The notes below the pieces were generated by a model, which saw only the letters and a program-made list of their open reading frames with translations, was not told the DNA's origin and made no database searches. Of a stretch of 64,000 nucleotides of DNA, positions 40,800 to 52,608 are shown piece by piece. Position 1 is the first letter of the stretch, and every line of letters begins with the position of its first letter. The position numbers and the translations under genes were made by a program. Origin of the DNA: Niallia taxi (GTDB lineage: Bacteria > Bacillota > Bacilli > Bacillales > Cytobacillaceae); contig NZ_RZTZ01000001.1 of the NCBI RefSeq assembly GCF_004005475.1, positions 558,001-622,000 of the forward strand, written 5' to 3'.

Positions 40800-42473
40800 T
40801 TATTTTTGCAAGTGAAATACAATTGATTCGTATGGACGCAATTCTATTTTCTGCAAATCCGCTTTTGAGTCAGAGTAGTTTGATATTAGTATGCTTGTGG
40901 AATAACCATCAACATCTACATGTGCTGGCAGCTCAAATTTACATGGTGTTTCATAAAAGTTGTTGATTACAATCAGCTTTTCTGCACCAACTGAACGTAC
41001 ATATGCAAAGATTTGAGGATCCTCTGGAAGCAATAGCTCATAATTGCCGTTTGTGACAATATCATACTCTTTTCTCAAGGATATTAACTTTTGATAATGA
41101 TAGAAAATCGAATCTGAATCCTTTAAGGCAGCTTCTGCATTTATTTCTTGATAGTTTCTCGCTGTATTGATCCATGGTGTGCCTGAGGTGAAGCCTGCAT
41201 TTGCCTCTTTGTTCCATTGTACAGGAGTTCTTGAGTTATCACGAGATTTTCGCCTTAAGATTTCTAATATTTCCTCTTCTGTTTTTCCCGTTTGTTTTAA
41301 AATTTGAAACATATTAATTGATTCAACATCACGGTATTCTTCAATAGAATTAAATTTAGGGTCTGTCATGCCAAATTCTTCACCTTGATAAATATATGGA
41401 GTACCCTGCATCATGTGAATAACTGTTGCTAGCATTTTTGCTGATTCCTTATGGTATTCCTTATCATTTCCATATCTTGAAACAACCCGCGGTTGGTCAT
41501 GGTTACACCAGAACAGAGCATTCCAGCCTCCGCCAGTATTCATGCCAATCTGCCAATTCGATAATATTTCCTTTAAGGAAAAGAAATCCATCTCACCTAA
41601 CGCCCACTTTTCACCATTTGGATAGTCAACCTTTAAATGGTGAAAGTTAAAGGTCATGCTAAGTTCTTCTCTTTCTGGGTTTGTATATTGAATGCAATGC
41701 TCCAATGTTGTGGACGACATTTCACCAACCGTCAGGGAATCATATTTAGAGAATACTTCCTTGTTCATCTCATGAATATATTCATGGACTTTTGGTCCGT
41801 CAGTATAATATTTTCTTCCATCACCAACAAAGTCATCAGGGAACTGTTGATTCTTTGAAATTAAGTTAATGACATCAAGTCTGAATCCATCAATCCCTTT
41901 TTCGAACCAAAAATTCATCATATCGTAAACTTTTTGGCGCAGCTCTTCATTCTCCCAGTTTAAATCAGCCTGTGTGACATCAAATAAATGAAGATAGTAT
42001 TGGCCTGTTTTATCATCATATTGCCATGCATTTCCGCCGAATTTCGATTGCCAATTATTCGGCTCACTTCCATCTTCCTTGCCATCTTTCCAAATATAAT
42101 AGTTTCGGTACGGATTATCTTTGGATGATGCTGCTTGTTTGAACCATTCATGCTCTGTAGATGTATGGTTGACGACAATATCCATAATGACTTTAATCCC
42201 TTTTTTATGGGCTTCACCTAATAAGTGATTAAAGTCGTCCATTGTACCGTATTCAGGATGAATGGAGAAATAATCACTAATATCATAGCCATTATCCTTT
42301 TGAGGAGAAGCATAAATTGGTGTAAGCCATATAACATCTACACCAAGCTTATTTAAATAATCCAGTTTTTCGACAATCCCTTGAATATCACCAACACCGC
42401 TACCGGTAGTATCATTAAAGCTTTTTGGATAAATTTGATATACTACTGCCTTTTCCCACCACGTTGTATTCAT
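40800..42473 (-). CDS. treA: Trehalose-6-phosphate hydrolase (phospho-alpha-1,1-glucosidase, GH13)
   Basis: Cytosolic cleavage of trehalose 6-phosphate to glucose and glucose 6-phosphate. 557 residues, GH13 oligo-glucosidase subfamily. Start NTTWWEKAVVYQIYPKSFND; catalytic Asp in GFRLDVINLIS, Glu in LTVGEMSSTT, Asp-binding motif FWCNHDQPRVVSRYG. The protein is very close to B. subtilis TreA as I remember it (FHHLKVDYPNGEKWAL, SRDNSRTPVQW), more so than to MalL. The operator pair upstream is of TreR type, which agrees. treP and treR are not in the window. Confidence 0.92.
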   Translation of the reverse strand: MNTTWWEKAVVYQIYPKSFNDTTGSGVGDIQGIVEKLDYLNKLGVDVIWLTPIYASPQKDNGYDISDYFSIHPEYGTMDDFNHLLGEAHKKGIKVIMDIVVNHTSTEHEWFKQAASSKDNPYRNYYIWKDGKEDGSEPNNWQSKFGGNAWQYDDKTGQYYLHLFDVTQADLNWENEELRQKVYDMMNFWFEKGIDGFRLDVINLISKNQQFPDDFVGDGRKYYTDGPKVHEYIHEMNKEVFSKYDSLTVGEMSSTTLEHCIQYTNPEREELSMTFNFHHLKVDYPNGEKWALGEMDFFSLKEILSNWQIGMNTGGGWNALFWCNHDQPRVVSRYGNDKEYHKESAKMLATVIHMMQGTPYIYQGEEFGMTDPKFNSIEEYRDVESINMFQILKQTGKTEEEILEILRRKSRDNSRTPVQWNKEANAGFTSGTPWINTARNYQEINAEAALKDSDSIFYHYQKLISLRKEYDIVTNGNYELLLPEDPQIFAYVRSVGAEKLIVINNFYETPCKFELPAHVDVDGYSTSILISNYSDSKADLQKIELRPYESIVFHLQK

Positions 42474-42506
42474 CTATAAACACCGCCATTATTTACGTTA
42501 TGAATC

Positions 42507-42557
42507 CTGTATATACAGGTTATACTTTAATGATAACATGTATATACATGTTGTCAA
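42507..42557 (-). promoter_or_regulatory. treA promoter with two TreR-like operators
   Basis: Minus strand: -35 TTGACA (42552-42557), 16-base spacer, -10 TATCAT (42530-42535). The spacer is exactly the palindrome ACATGTATATACATGT (42536-42551). A second site, CTGTATATACAG (42507-42518), lies downstream of the start. Both contain TGTATATACA, the core of B. subtilis TreR operators. Confidence 0.85.
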
Positions 42558-42601
42558 TTAAAAAATAATGCGTTTTCATTTTCGTTTTCCACTGACAAAG
42601 C

Positions 42602-42644
42602 AAAAAAGCTTATTGTGATTAGGTTTCACAATAAGCTTTTTTTT
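42602..42644. terminator. Terminator of the iol operon
   Basis: AAAAAAGCTTATTGTGA pairs with TCACAATAAGCTTTTTT over about 17 bp, with a long T run on either strand, 20 bases after the iolJ stop. Confidence 0.93.
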
Positions 42645-42664
42645 CATCCAATATTTACTTGTAG

Positions 42665-43534
42665 TTATGCCTCAAGCTTTATCGCTTTTCGGCTTGTTCT
42701 GAAGTCTTGGATTTTGTTTTTCACTGTTGCTATAATCGCTGCTTGACCTGGTGCAAGAATTGTTCTTGCATCATATACCTTAGCATCCTGAATAAGATTT
42801 TGACGCACGGCCTGAGCCCAAGCTTGCAGACATTCTGTGTTTACGTTGATTTTAGCATGACCTAGTTCAATTGATTTTTGGATTTGATGCAGTGGAATAC
42901 CGGAACCACCATGCAGAACTAGCGGTACATTCGTAATTCTGGAAATATGCTCCATCTCCTTAAAACCAAGGACCGGCTCTCCTTTATACGGTCCGTGAAC
43001 AGATCCTAATGCTGCTGCGAGGGCGTCAATCCCTGTTTCATTGACTAACTGCAAGCACTCATCTGGGTCTGCATAGGAGATTCCTCCGATTAATCCATCC
43101 TCATTTCCACCGACAGTTCCTACCTCTGCTTCAACGGAAACCCCGAAGTTTCTCGCATATTCGACGACTTCTTTTGTCATTCTAATATTTTCTGCTAGAG
43201 GTGAATGAGAGCCGTCAATCATAACAGAGCTAAATCCCGCATCTATCGCCTGCTTGCATCTTGCCACACTATTGCCGTGATCTAAATGGAGGGCTACAGG
43301 TACTGTAATTTCCAGTTCTTCCACTAATGCAGACACACCTGCTGCAATTATTTTAAAGCCTCCTAAATAATCAACTAATCTATCAGAAGCGGCAACAATG
43401 ACAGGTGCTTGCTCATCTTGTGCTGCCTGCAATATTGCTTGAACCCACTGAAAGCTGTTCATATTATATTGACCGACAGCATACTTTTCTTCCTTCGCTT
43501 TTCTCAACATATCATGCATGGAAACAATCGCCAT
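42665..43534 (-). CDS. iolJ: 6-phospho-5-dehydro-2-deoxy-D-gluconate aldolase
   Basis: Class II (zinc) aldolase splitting DKGP into dihydroxyacetone phosphate and malonate semialdehyde. 289 residues, FbaA-like. Metal histidines and catalytic Asp in [41 protein letters not shown] and the phosphate-binding NVNTECL follow. The ATG at 43534 has a TGGAGGTG box; 43564 is an upstream in-frame alternative. Last gene of the operon; the position identifies it as IolJ rather than fructose-bisphosphate aldolase. Confidence 0.93.
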   Translation of the reverse strand: MAIVSMHDMLRKAKEEKYAVGQYNMNSFQWVQAILQAAQDEQAPVIVAASDRLVDYLGGFKIIAAGVSALVEELEITVPVALHLDHGNSVARCKQAIDAGFSSVMIDGSHSPLAENIRMTKEVVEYARNFGVSVEAEVGTVGGNEDGLIGGISYADPDECLQLVNETGIDALAAALGSVHGPYKGEPVLGFKEMEHISRITNVPLVLHGGSGIPLHQIQKSIELGHAKINVNTECLQAWAQAVRQNLIQDAKVYDARTILAPGQAAIIATVKNKIQDFRTSRKAIKLEA

Positions 43535-43570
43535 TGCTACACCTCCATTCTTCTTTTTACACAAGAATCT

Positions 43571-44416
43571 TTACAGAGCCTTCTCCACTTCAAAATGCTT
43601 TGAAATCACTTGCATTGTTGTTTCCTTTGCCGTTTTGATTACTTCTTCTGCATCAAGCTGATAATATTCTGGTCGGAATAATTCAACAGATACATGGTCT
43701 ACACCCTTGTCTTTTAAAATGGCAAGAATGCTATCCAAGTCAATAGCACCGTGTCCAGGATACACACGATCAACATCCATTAAAATACCAGGCTGATAAT
43801 CTTCAACATCATTAATATGGAAGATAAATATTTTTGCAGGATCTGTGTTTTCCAAGCTTTCTAGCGTTGAATTCATTGCATAGTATTGGAAGGTGTCAAA
43901 TACGATACCAACATTGTGTCTGTCTACTTCCTTTACTACTTGATTGGCAAATTCCAATGTATTAATAGTCGCATGTGGATGGCCGATAAATTCAATTGCG
44001 AGCTTCACTCCATACGGCTCTGCCAAGTCAGACAAATCTCTTAACGTCTCGACACTGCTTTTGATAATGTCTTTACGCAGAATCTTCTGTTCGGAAACAA
44101 ACGGTACTACAACAATATTCTTGCAGTCAATTACTTTAGCAATTTCAAGCATTTCCTTAAACTCTTCACGCAATGCTGCATATTCCTCTTCTGTACGGTT
44201 ATTGAAGAATACTAGCGCATTTAATGACAATGGCTTGATATGATGTGTTTGGAAGTATGCAGCTAAATCCTCCAGTGAATGTGTTTTTAAGTAGTCTTTT
44301 AATTGATCGATTGATCTAATTTCAATATAGTCATAGCCATATTTCTCACAAAGCTCTAAGTCCTTTTCCAAGCTAGAGTTCTCTAATGTTGTCCCTTGAT
44401 TTAACCCTATTTTCAT
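43571..44416 (-). CDS. iolI: Inosose isomerase
   Basis: Converts 2-keto-myo-inositol to 1-keto-D-chiro-inositol, feeding other inositol stereoisomers into the pathway. 281 residues, AP-endonuclease-2-type TIM barrel. It starts KIGLNQGTTLENSSLEKDL and contains ELCEKYGYDYIEIR, LNALVFFNN, EFIGHPHATINT and VSVELFRPEYY, which match B. subtilis IolI closely as remembered. Metal ligands are the Glu, Asp and His residues of these motifs. An AAGGAGG box precedes the ATG. Confidence 0.94.
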   Translation of the reverse strand: MKIGLNQGTTLENSSLEKDLELCEKYGYDYIEIRSIDQLKDYLKTHSLEDLAAYFQTHHIKPLSLNALVFFNNRTEEEYAALREEFKEMLEIAKVIDCKNIVVVPFVSEQKILRKDIIKSSVETLRDLSDLAEPYGVKLAIEFIGHPHATINTLEFANQVVKEVDRHNVGIVFDTFQYYAMNSTLESLENTDPAKIFIFHINDVEDYQPGILMDVDRVYPGHGAIDLDSILAILKDKGVDHVSVELFRPEYYQLDAEEVIKTAKETTMQVISKHFEVEKAL

Positions 44417-44430
44417 AATGACAATCCTCC

Positions 44431-45306
44431 TTATTTAACTGCTGATAAACCTAAGCCTTGTTTAATCGAATTTAATGTCACTTCATTGGACCAGTCTGGT
44501 TTATCTGGGTATGCAAAAACAGAGTTTGTAACAATGCCGTTGAAGTTGAATTCTCTCAGCTTACGGTATAATGTATCAAAGTCAATTTCCCCTTCACCCG
44601 GATTTAAATGCTGGTGAACAGTCACATTTGCATTCGGTGGATTCACAATATAGCGTAATCCAAAGGCAGCTTTATGATTAAGTGTGTCAGCAATCAATAC
44701 ATGCGCCAACAAGTCCTTTGCTTCATCAAGTTGTTTTCCGATATCGCCGATGCCATCATCATAGAAGAAGGCATGTGCCACAGAATAAACTAATTTAATC
44801 CAATCCTTATCCAATGCACGAATCATGCGGACTGCCTCAATATTCAGTTCAATAAAGTCATGTGGATGTGATTGCAGATTAAGTGCAATACCTTCCTTTT
44901 CAAAAATAGGCATTAGCTCATCCATAGAGCGAATAAAGGATGCTTCACTTTCTGTTGGACGTGTTTTATCGCCGGCAAATTCACTATTCATTAAATCAAC
45001 GCCCAAATCTGACGTAATTTCAATGCATCGCTTCCAGTTTCTTACTGCAGCCTGGCGTTCTAGTTCATTTGGGGAAGACCATTGCTGGACAGGCAAAACA
45101 GAGGAAATTTTCACGCCTGCATCTGAGCAATATCTCTTTAAATCCTTAATCAGCTGCTTATCAACTTTTGGATATTCGTAGAACCAAATGAAGTCCTTGC
45201 GCGGGGATAGCTCCACATATTCGTAGCCAAGTCTTGCTACATTGTCGATTGTTTCCTTTAACCCTGTGTTATCGCGAAAATGTGATGGATCATATGCTAA
45301 TCTCAT
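44431..45306 (-). CDS. iolH: IolH-like sugar phosphate isomerase/epimerase family protein
   Basis: TIM-barrel protein of the xylose isomerase-like superfamily, about 291 residues. The start [10 protein letters not shown], then [29 protein letters not shown] and [12 protein letters not shown] fit IolH. The biochemical role of IolH is not firmly established; it is carried in iol operons between iolG and iolI. The ATG at 45306 is chosen because of a GAAGAGG box; an ATG at 45345 lacks one. A GC-rich hairpin separates it from iolG. Confidence 0.9.
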   Translation of the reverse strand: MRLAYDPSHFRDNTGLKETIDNVARLGYEYVELSPRKDFIWFYEYPKVDKQLIKDLKRYCSDAGVKISSVLPVQQWSSPNELERQAAVRNWKRCIEITSDLGVDLMNSEFAGDKTRPTESEASFIRSMDELMPIFEKEGIALNLQSHPHDFIELNIEAVRMIRALDKDWIKLVYSVAHAFFYDDGIGDIGKQLDEAKDLLAHVLIADTLNHKAAFGLRYIVNPPNANVTVHQHLNPGEGEIDFDTLYRKLREFNFNGIVTNSVFAYPDKPDWSNEVTLNSIKQGLGLSAVK

Positions 45307-45347
45307 GTATTTAACCTCTTCCCTTTGTAATTTAAAAGAATGCACCT

Positions 45348-45370
45348 AGAAGGGGGAAGCCCCCTTCCTA
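45348..45370. other. GC-rich hairpin between iolG and iolH
   Basis: TAGAAGGGGG, a 3-base AAG loop, CCCCCTTCCTA: a tight 8- to 11-bp stem with no T run. It may set a 3' end or protect the upstream part of the iol mRNA. Confidence 0.6.
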
Positions 45371-45374
45371 TAAA

Positions 45375-46451
<1,077 letters not shown>

Positions 46452-46484
46452 CTAGAATCCGCTTACAAAATTCCTTCTTATACC

Positions 46485-47903
46485 TTACTTTGCTTCCGGT
46501 ATTGCATCGTCTGCGCTGTTCTTCCCATAATTGCGGAAGTCTTCTTCTAATTGCTCTAGTGTGCGGTCCTTCGTTTCTGGCAAATACTTTTTAACAAATA
46601 AAATCGCTAGAATGCCAAGACCAACAAAAACAAAGAATGTCGTTGATAAGCCAATTCCTGCCATCAATACTGGGAACAGCAAACCGACAAGGAAGTTCGT
46701 AATCCAAAGACAAAACACTGTTACACCCATGCCAAGCCCTCTGAGTCTTTGTGGGAATATCTCTGACAGCATTAACCATGTCACTGGTGAGATAGCACCT
46801 TGCTGGAAGGCTAAAAATGTTACAGTTAAGGATAGAACGATATATGGAAGTGCTGGTGATCCTTCCATAGTAAGAGAAAAGATTCCGATTAGCAGCAATG
46901 CAATGGTTGTGCCGATTTGGCCTGTAATCAACATTGGACGGCGGCCGACCCGACCGAGTAGCCAAATTCCAACAAATGTAGCAACAACAGATATGACACC
47001 GTTTGCAATATTACCTATTAATGCTGCTCTTGTCTCAAAACCGGCATCCTTTAATATTTCTGTTCCATAATACATAATGGAGTTAACACCTGTTATTTGC
47101 TGTACAACAGCAATTCCCAATCCGATAAACACAATTCTTCGGACCCACGGAACATTCAGGTCTTTAAAAGTTGCTTTTTTCATTTGTGACTGATCTGATA
47201 ATGATTTCTCAATTTCTTTCAGCTCTGCTTGTGCTCTAGCCTCTGCCCTTACCTTTTGCAGCACGCGGAGTGCATCGCCAAGTCGGCCTTTAGAGGCAAG
47301 CCAGCGCGGACTTTCCGGGACAATGAGCATTCCAAACCATAAAAATACTGCAGGAAGTGATGCTATTACAAGCATGTATCTCCAAACATGAGCCGTATCG
47401 CCGAGTGTGTTTCCTAAGATGGCATTGAAAGTGAACGCGAGCAGCTGTCCTGATACAATCATCAATTCATTCTGCGTTACCATTCTGCCTCTGTTTTCAG
47501 CAGGCGACATTTCTGCAAGGAAAGCAGGAACGGTTACGGATGCACCTCCGACAGCAAGACCTAAAATGAAGCGGAAGGTAACCATTAATTCAACACTTGG
47601 TGCAAAGGTACAGCCTAATGTCGCAATGATAAACAAGATTGCGAGATATAGAATATTCTTCCGTCGGCCATGATGGTCAGACAATCTCCCCCCAAACATC
47701 GCCCCAAAAGCAGCTCCAAACAAGAGTGAACTCGTGACAAGACCTTCTGTAAATGGAGTTAAGTTAAGCTGATCCGCTTCTGACATAAAGGGGAGGGCCC
47801 CATTTATAACGCCTGTGTCGTAACCGAACAGCAGCCCTCCGAATGTAGAGATTAAAGTAATTTTCTTTAAATGTTTTTTATGAGGCTCCCCGCTTGAAGT
47901 CAT
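46485..47903 (-). CDS. iolT: Major myo-inositol transporter, MFS sugar porter
   Basis: Proton-coupled inositol uptake. 472 residues, 12 predicted spans. Sugar-porter motifs: [64 protein letters not shown], and the C-terminal [14 protein letters not shown]. It is much closer to B. subtilis IolT than to IolF as remembered, yet occupies the iolF position of the operon. Its ATG overlaps the iolE stop by four bases (ATGA), so translation is coupled. Confidence 0.93.
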   Translation of the reverse strand: MTSSGEPHKKHLKKITLISTFGGLLFGYDTGVINGALPFMSEADQLNLTPFTEGLVTSSLLFGAAFGAMFGGRLSDHHGRRKNILYLAILFIIATLGCTFAPSVELMVTFRFILGLAVGGASVTVPAFLAEMSPAENRGRMVTQNELMIVSGQLLAFTFNAILGNTLGDTAHVWRYMLVIASLPAVFLWFGMLIVPESPRWLASKGRLGDALRVLQKVRAEARAQAELKEIEKSLSDQSQMKKATFKDLNVPWVRRIVFIGLGIAVVQQITGVNSIMYYGTEILKDAGFETRAALIGNIANGVISVVATFVGIWLLGRVGRRPMLITGQIGTTIALLLIGIFSLTMEGSPALPYIVLSLTVTFLAFQQGAISPVTWLMLSEIFPQRLRGLGMGVTVFCLWITNFLVGLLFPVLMAGIGLSTTFFVFVGLGILAILFVKKYLPETKDRTLEQLEEDFRNYGKNSADDAIPEAK

Positions 47904-48814
47904 ACAACATTCCCCTCTTCCTTGTATGTTTGGACAAGCAAGTTCTGGTCAATATAATTTCTGGCAATAAGGGCATATTCCAAAGGGTTAGCGATAGCTG
48001 GATCTTGCTCAGCTTCAATGACAATCCAGCCGCTGTAATCAGTTTTCAGCAAATAAGCATATACTTCCGTGAAATCAATACAGCCATCCCCAGGTACTGT
48101 AAACATTCCACGGAGGAAGGATTGTAGAAAAGATAAGCCTTCATTGCTGCATGCAGTACGCTCACTTTCTCTGACGTCTTTAAAATGGACATGCTTGATA
48201 CGGTTTCTGTGCTTGACGAGTAATGTCATATAATCTCCGTCAGAAACATAAATGTGGCCAGTATCATACAAAAGGTGAACATGATTTGCATCAGTATTAT
48301 CCATTAAACGGTCTATTTCTGCCAATGTCTGTACACCAGTTCCCATATGATGATGATAGACGAGCTTTAATTGGTATGCTTCGGCAATTTTTCCCAGTTC
48401 ATTTAACCCCGTACATAACAGGCTCCATTCTTGCTCTGTAAAGTGAGGCTTTGTTGTAAATACGTTCTCCGAGGTTCCTTGCACACTGTGTGTCTGTTCA
48501 GAGACAACCGCAACAGCTGCATGGACCTCCTGCAAGTATTTGCAATGCTCATGAAAAGCTGCTTTTGCCGATTCTATTCCATCTCTGATGATGAAGCTTG
48601 AGAACCATTTTCCTGCTATCTTCAATTTTCGCAAGCTAAGCTCTTTATTCAAAATGGTTGGTTCTGGAAAAAATCCACCTACTTCTGTTCCTTGAAAACC
48701 TGCAACTACAATATCACTTAACAAGTGCTGCAATGTATTACCGGCACCAATTTCGGGAATATCATCATTGCGCCAGCCTATCGGTGCAATCCCCCATAAT
48801 ATTTGAGTCCCCAT
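47900..48814 (-). CDS. iolE: myo-Inosose-2 dehydratase
   Basis: Dehydrates scyllo-inosose to 3D-(3,5/4)-trihydroxycyclohexane-1,2-dione with a divalent metal. About 304 residues, AP-endonuclease-2-type barrel. Characteristic N-terminus [20 protein letters not shown]; metal-site segments [26 protein letters not shown] and [11 protein letters not shown]. Start uncertain between 48814 and 48820, both following AAAGGGGAG; 48814 has the better spacing. Stop overlaps the iolT start. Confidence 0.94.
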   Translation of the reverse strand: MGTQILWGIAPIGWRNDDIPEIGAGNTLQHLLSDIVVAGFQGTEVGGFFPEPTILNKELSLRKLKIAGKWFSSFIIRDGIESAKAAFHEHCKYLQEVHAAVAVVSEQTHSVQGTSENVFTTKPHFTEQEWSLLCTGLNELGKIAEAYQLKLVYHHHMGTGVQTLAEIDRLMDNTDANHVHLLYDTGHIYVSDGDYMTLLVKHRNRIKHVHFKDVRESERTACSNEGLSFLQSFLRGMFTVPGDGCIDFTEVYAYLLKTDYSGWIVIEAEQDPAIANPLEYALIARNYIDQNLLVQTYKEEGNVV

Positions 48815-48829
48815 CCCCATTCTCCCCTT

Positions 48830-50740
48830 TTAATATTGTTTTGCTTCTTGAAGTTTCGCTTTCCTTGAGTCGTTAGCTTTTTGAACACTTTCGCTATTGG
48901 AGGCTTCCGCTACACCAACATTCCACCAGCTGTCATAGCCATCTGTCATTGTCTTTGGCAGCACTTTCATTTCAATCAATGTAGAAATATCCTGTTTCTT
49001 CGCATCCTCTAACGCTGCTTTTAAATCCTCAACTGTGTTTGCTCGATAAACTTTTGCTCCGTAACCTTCTGCTACTTTAGCGTAGTCAATATTCATAATC
49101 TGGTTATCTGCAGTGCGGAACTCACAATCGAAGCTGCCACTGCCATGATCCATTTGCAGGTTGTTTATACAGCCCCAGCCTGAATTATCAAACAGAAGAA
49201 CATTGATTTTTTGCTTATATTGCAAGGAGGTAATAAGTTCAGAATGAAGCATAAGGAAGCTGCCATCTCCGACAAAGGAATAAACTTCTTTTGAAGGATC
49301 TGCTAATTTAACACCAAGTGCTCCTGAAATTTCATAGCCCATGCATGAATATCCGTATTCAAGATGATACGTATTCGGTGTACTTGAATGCCATAAGCGC
49401 TGCAAGTCGCCTGGCAGAGAACCTGCTGAACAAATAACCGTGCTGTCTTTTTCTACCGTGTCATTAATGGTTAGCAACGCTGTTGTTTGTGCTAACTCTG
49501 TGTTTAATGCATCCGCATATTCATTCAGTATTTCTTGTGTAAAGTGATTTTTGATTTCAGGGTTGAAGCCTTCGCGGCTGAATTCAACACGTCCTAAGCG
49601 CTCTCTTTCTGTCAGCCACTCTTCTTTTAACACGCCGATTCTGCTTCCAAAGTCACTTTCATAACCGTCAAGCAGCGGGATTAAGCGGTCAAGCGTTGTT
49701 TTCGCGTCAGCTACAACTTGAAATGCATCGAACTTGTATGTTTGCATTCTGCTGACATTAATATTTAAAAATTTAGCTGAAGCAAAATCAAAAGCAGTTT
49801 TTGAGGATGTCGCAAAATCTGTATATCTTGTACCAATCCCGATAATTAAATCTGCTTCTTTTGCTGCTTTATTCGCTGCAAGTGTCCCAGTAATCCCCAT
49901 TCCGCCCAAATTATTTTTGAAATCACTTTCCACAGTTGACTTACCCGCCTGTGTTTCAACAAGGGGGACATTGAATTTTTCTGAAAATGCAATCAAGCTT
50001 TCCCTCGCCTCTGAATATTTAGCGCCTCCCCCAACTAAAATAAGCGGCTTTTTGGAGGATTTTATCGCCTTAACAGCACCTTCCAGCTCACGCTCATGAG
50101 GAGCCTTCCGATCCACATAATGAACTCTTTTCTCAAAAAACTTAACATCGTAATCGAATGCTTCTCCTTCTACGTCTTGAGCAATACAAATTGTTGCCGG
50201 GCCAGCCTTCCCAGGATCTGTCATCACTTCAAAAGCGCGAAGTAAACTAGACATTAGCTGTTCTGGACGAGTGATACGGTCCCAGTAGCGGGAAACAGGC
50301 AAAAATGCATCATTTGTTGTGACAGCAATGCTGTATTCTTGCTCCATTTGCTGCAAAACAGGGTCTGGCTGTCTGGATGCAAAAGTGTCTGCAGGGATAA
50401 ACAATACAGGAATGTTATTTGCATGTGCTGTAGCTGCTGCTGTAATAACATTGGCGGAGCCTGGTCCAGAAGATGTGGAAACAGCAAATATCTTCTGTCT
50501 GAGCATTTGTTTACTGTAGGCAATTGCTGCATGTGCCATGCCTTGTTCGTTTTTCCCTTGGATAACTTTTAAATGCCCTGGGTCTTGTTCGAGCGCTTGA
50601 CCGATTCCTAAAACATTGCCGTGCCCAAATACATTAAAAATACCTTCGACGAAAGGAAATTCCTTTCCATCAACATGGATATACTGCTGATTCAAAAACT
50701 TGACCAGTGCTTGTGCTGTTGTCAAAGTAATCGTTTCCAT
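48830..50740 (-). CDS. iolD: 3D-(3,5/4)-trihydroxycyclohexane-1,2-dione acylhydrolase (ThDP enzyme)
   Basis: Opens the cyclohexanedione ring to 5-deoxy-glucuronate. 636 residues, thiamine-diphosphate fold in three domains. N-terminal domain with FVEGIFNVFGHGN; middle domain with PLILVGGGAKYSEA; C-terminal ThDP-binding motif starting GDGSFLML and ending with the Asn of NNLQM. The ribosome site overlaps the end of iolC. Found in the normal position of the operon. Confidence 0.95.
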   Translation of the reverse strand: METITLTTAQALVKFLNQQYIHVDGKEFPFVEGIFNVFGHGNVLGIGQALEQDPGHLKVIQGKNEQGMAHAAIAYSKQMLRQKIFAVSTSSGPGSANVITAAATAHANNIPVLFIPADTFASRQPDPVLQQMEQEYSIAVTTNDAFLPVSRYWDRITRPEQLMSSLLRAFEVMTDPGKAGPATICIAQDVEGEAFDYDVKFFEKRVHYVDRKAPHERELEGAVKAIKSSKKPLILVGGGAKYSEARESLIAFSEKFNVPLVETQAGKSTVESDFKNNLGGMGITGTLAANKAAKEADLIIGIGTRYTDFATSSKTAFDFASAKFLNINVSRMQTYKFDAFQVVADAKTTLDRLIPLLDGYESDFGSRIGVLKEEWLTERERLGRVEFSREGFNPEIKNHFTQEILNEYADALNTELAQTTALLTINDTVEKDSTVICSAGSLPGDLQRLWHSSTPNTYHLEYGYSCMGYEISGALGVKLADPSKEVYSFVGDGSFLMLHSELITSLQYKQKINVLLFDNSGWGCINNLQMDHGSGSFDCEFRTADNQIMNIDYAKVAEGYGAKVYRANTVEDLKAALEDAKKQDISTLIEMKVLPKTMTDGYDSWWNVGVAEASNSESVQKANDSRKAKLQEAKQY

Positions 50741-50751
50741 TCTTTTGCCTC

Positions 50752-51747
50752 CTATCTTGGTGCTTCTATCTTTTCGTTCTTAGCAATTAGTTCCTCAATT
50801 TCTTCCACTTGTGGCATTGCTTCAGAAGAGCTGTGCTTGCTGACAACAATGGAAGCGGACGCGCTGCCGTATTTTAATGCTTCGCCGATCTTCTTGCCAG
50901 AAATTAATGCATATAAGAAAGCTGATGCATAGGAATCTCCGGCTCCAAAGGTTTTTAATACATTCGTTTTATAGGCTTGCGCTCTGAATACATCACCTGA
51001 CTTCACATATGCGTATGAACCGTCAACACCATGCTTAATGACAATTAATTCTGCACTTTGGCCAAAGAGATGCTGCACTGTTTCTTGATTGCGCCCATCT
51101 TTCCTATTTTCCATCGCATCATACTCATCACGTGTCCCAATAATAATCTCTGCCTGTGATGCAATAAGAGAATAATAAACAGCTGTCTCTTCTGGAGATT
51201 TCCACGTATAAGGACGGTAATCGAGTTCAAATGCAACCTTAACGCCATTTTTCTTTGCAAGCTGAACCGCTTTAATTACCGCTTCCCTTGACGGACTTGC
51301 AGCAAGAGCTGTTCCTGATACAAGCAGCAGCTTTGCTTTTTTAATATATTCTTCGTTAACTTCAGAAGGCTCAAGATATAAATCCGCTACATCATCTCTG
51401 TACATCAGAATGCTGCATTCATCAGGGCTTTTTATTTCTGTAAAAGCAAGGCCTGTCTTATGACCATCTTTGTCTGTCACAATATTAGAAACATCAATGC
51501 CGACACCTTGCATATAGCTTTTGATGAATCGGCCATGCTGGTCATCAGCAATTTTACCGATGAAGCCGGCTTTTAAGCCTAACTTACTGCTGCCAATTGC
51601 TATATTTGCTGGTGATCCGCCGACATATTTGGAAAATGTCATCGTCTCTTCCATTGGACGGTTATATTCAACTGCATTTAAATCGATGCAGGCTCTGCCA
51701 ATTGCAATTAAATCAAACTCTTTATCTGAATTGAATTCATATTTCAT
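50752..51747 (-). CDS. iolC: 5-Dehydro-2-deoxygluconokinase
   Basis: ATP-dependent phosphorylation of 5-keto-2-deoxygluconate (DKG to DKGP). 331 residues, PfkB family. Motif 1 GGSPANIAIGSSKLG (about 38-52), motif 2 TFGAGDSYASAFLYA near 255, with the catalytic Asp in GAGDS. Preceded by an AAGGAGG box and followed after 11 bases by iolD. DKGP is also the known inducer of IolR in B. subtilis. Confidence 0.95.
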   Translation of the reverse strand: MKYEFNSDKEFDLIAIGRACIDLNAVEYNRPMEETMTFSKYVGGSPANIAIGSSKLGLKAGFIGKIADDQHGRFIKSYMQGVGIDVSNIVTDKDGHKTGLAFTEIKSPDECSILMYRDDVADLYLEPSEVNEEYIKKAKLLLVSGTALAASPSREAVIKAVQLAKKNGVKVAFELDYRPYTWKSPEETAVYYSLIASQAEIIIGTRDEYDAMENRKDGRNQETVQHLFGQSAELIVIKHGVDGSYAYVKSGDVFRAQAYKTNVLKTFGAGDSYASAFLYALISGKKIGEALKYGSASASIVVSKHSSSEAMPQVEEIEELIAKNEKIEAPR

Positions 51748-51768
51748 GGGAAGAATCCTCCTTATTTA

Positions 51769-52587
51769 TCAGCGGTTTAAAATCCATTCATGATCTTTAT
51801 CATTATGAAATTTCCATATTCTTGTTGGTCCTGCCATGACATTTAAATAGTAGGATGTATAGCCGTCAGGTACTCCGACAGGGTGATATCCTTTAGGAAC
51901 AATGACCACATCCCCATTTTCTACTGCCATCGTTTCATCTAATGAGCGATCATCAGTATATACACGTTGAAACAAGAAGCCTTGTTTTGGATTGATTTCA
52001 TGATAGTACGTTTCTTCCAAAAAGGATTCCTCTGGCAAATTGTCCTGGTCATGTTTATGGGGAGGGTAGCTTGACCAATTCGCAGTTTCTGTAATGACTT
52101 CAACAACGAGCAGGCTGTTGGCAGCAGGATGCGAATCCGGAAGGATATTATGGACAAGGCGTTGGTTATTGAATTTCCCTCTTTGCTCTACACTATTTTC
52201 TTCTGCTTTAATTAATTTTGTAGGCTTTGCTTCTTCTGATGGCGAATAGCAAAGGGCAACCTTGGCATTCGTGCTGGTTGCTGAGATTGTGAACTCAGCC
52301 CCGTTGGAAACATAGACACTGTCTGTTGGAATCCGTTCAAACACACTGTCTCGTGTGCCGATATTTTCAAATACAGCGGTGCCGTCACTGACAGTAATTT
52401 TTCCTGTCACAGCAACAATGCAGCATTCTTCAGAACCAAGCATCTCTTTGTATTGAGCTTTTTGGGATAATTCAATTAATTTAAAACCAACATAGTTTAA
52501 CGGGGAGTTTTCTTTCGTAACATCATGGATAACTTTCACACCATCTATTGCTTCTGTATGCTGAAATTTGCGCAGCAGCTCACTCAT
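51769..52587 (-). CDS. iolB: 5-Deoxy-glucuronate isomerase
   Basis: Isomerises 5-deoxy-glucuronate to 5-keto-2-deoxygluconate. 272 residues, bicupin. The metal histidines and glutamates are in YPPHKHDQD, EETYYHEINP and VPKGYHPVGV; the C-terminal YYLNVMAGPTRIWKFHNDKDH is typical. AAGGAGG box before the ATG. It is separated from iolA by 82 bases containing a stem-loop. Confidence 0.95.
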   Translation of the reverse strand: MSELLRKFQHTEAIDGVKVIHDVTKENSPLNYVGFKLIELSQKAQYKEMLGSEECCIVAVTGKITVSDGTAVFENIGTRDSVFERIPTDSVYVSNGAEFTISATSTNAKVALCYSPSEEAKPTKLIKAEENSVEQRGKFNNQRLVHNILPDSHPAANSLLVVEVITETANWSSYPPHKHDQDNLPEESFLEETYYHEINPKQGFLFQRVYTDDRSLDETMAVENGDVVIVPKGYHPVGVPDGYTSYYLNVMAGPTRIWKFHNDKDHEWILNR

Positions 52588-52608
52588 GTGGTTTCCTCCT
52601 TAAGCCTT

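Noticed and set aside
42570-42590. cre-like word near treA (TGAAAACGCATTAT on the minus strand)
   Set aside because: Several key positions of the CcpA consensus are missing.
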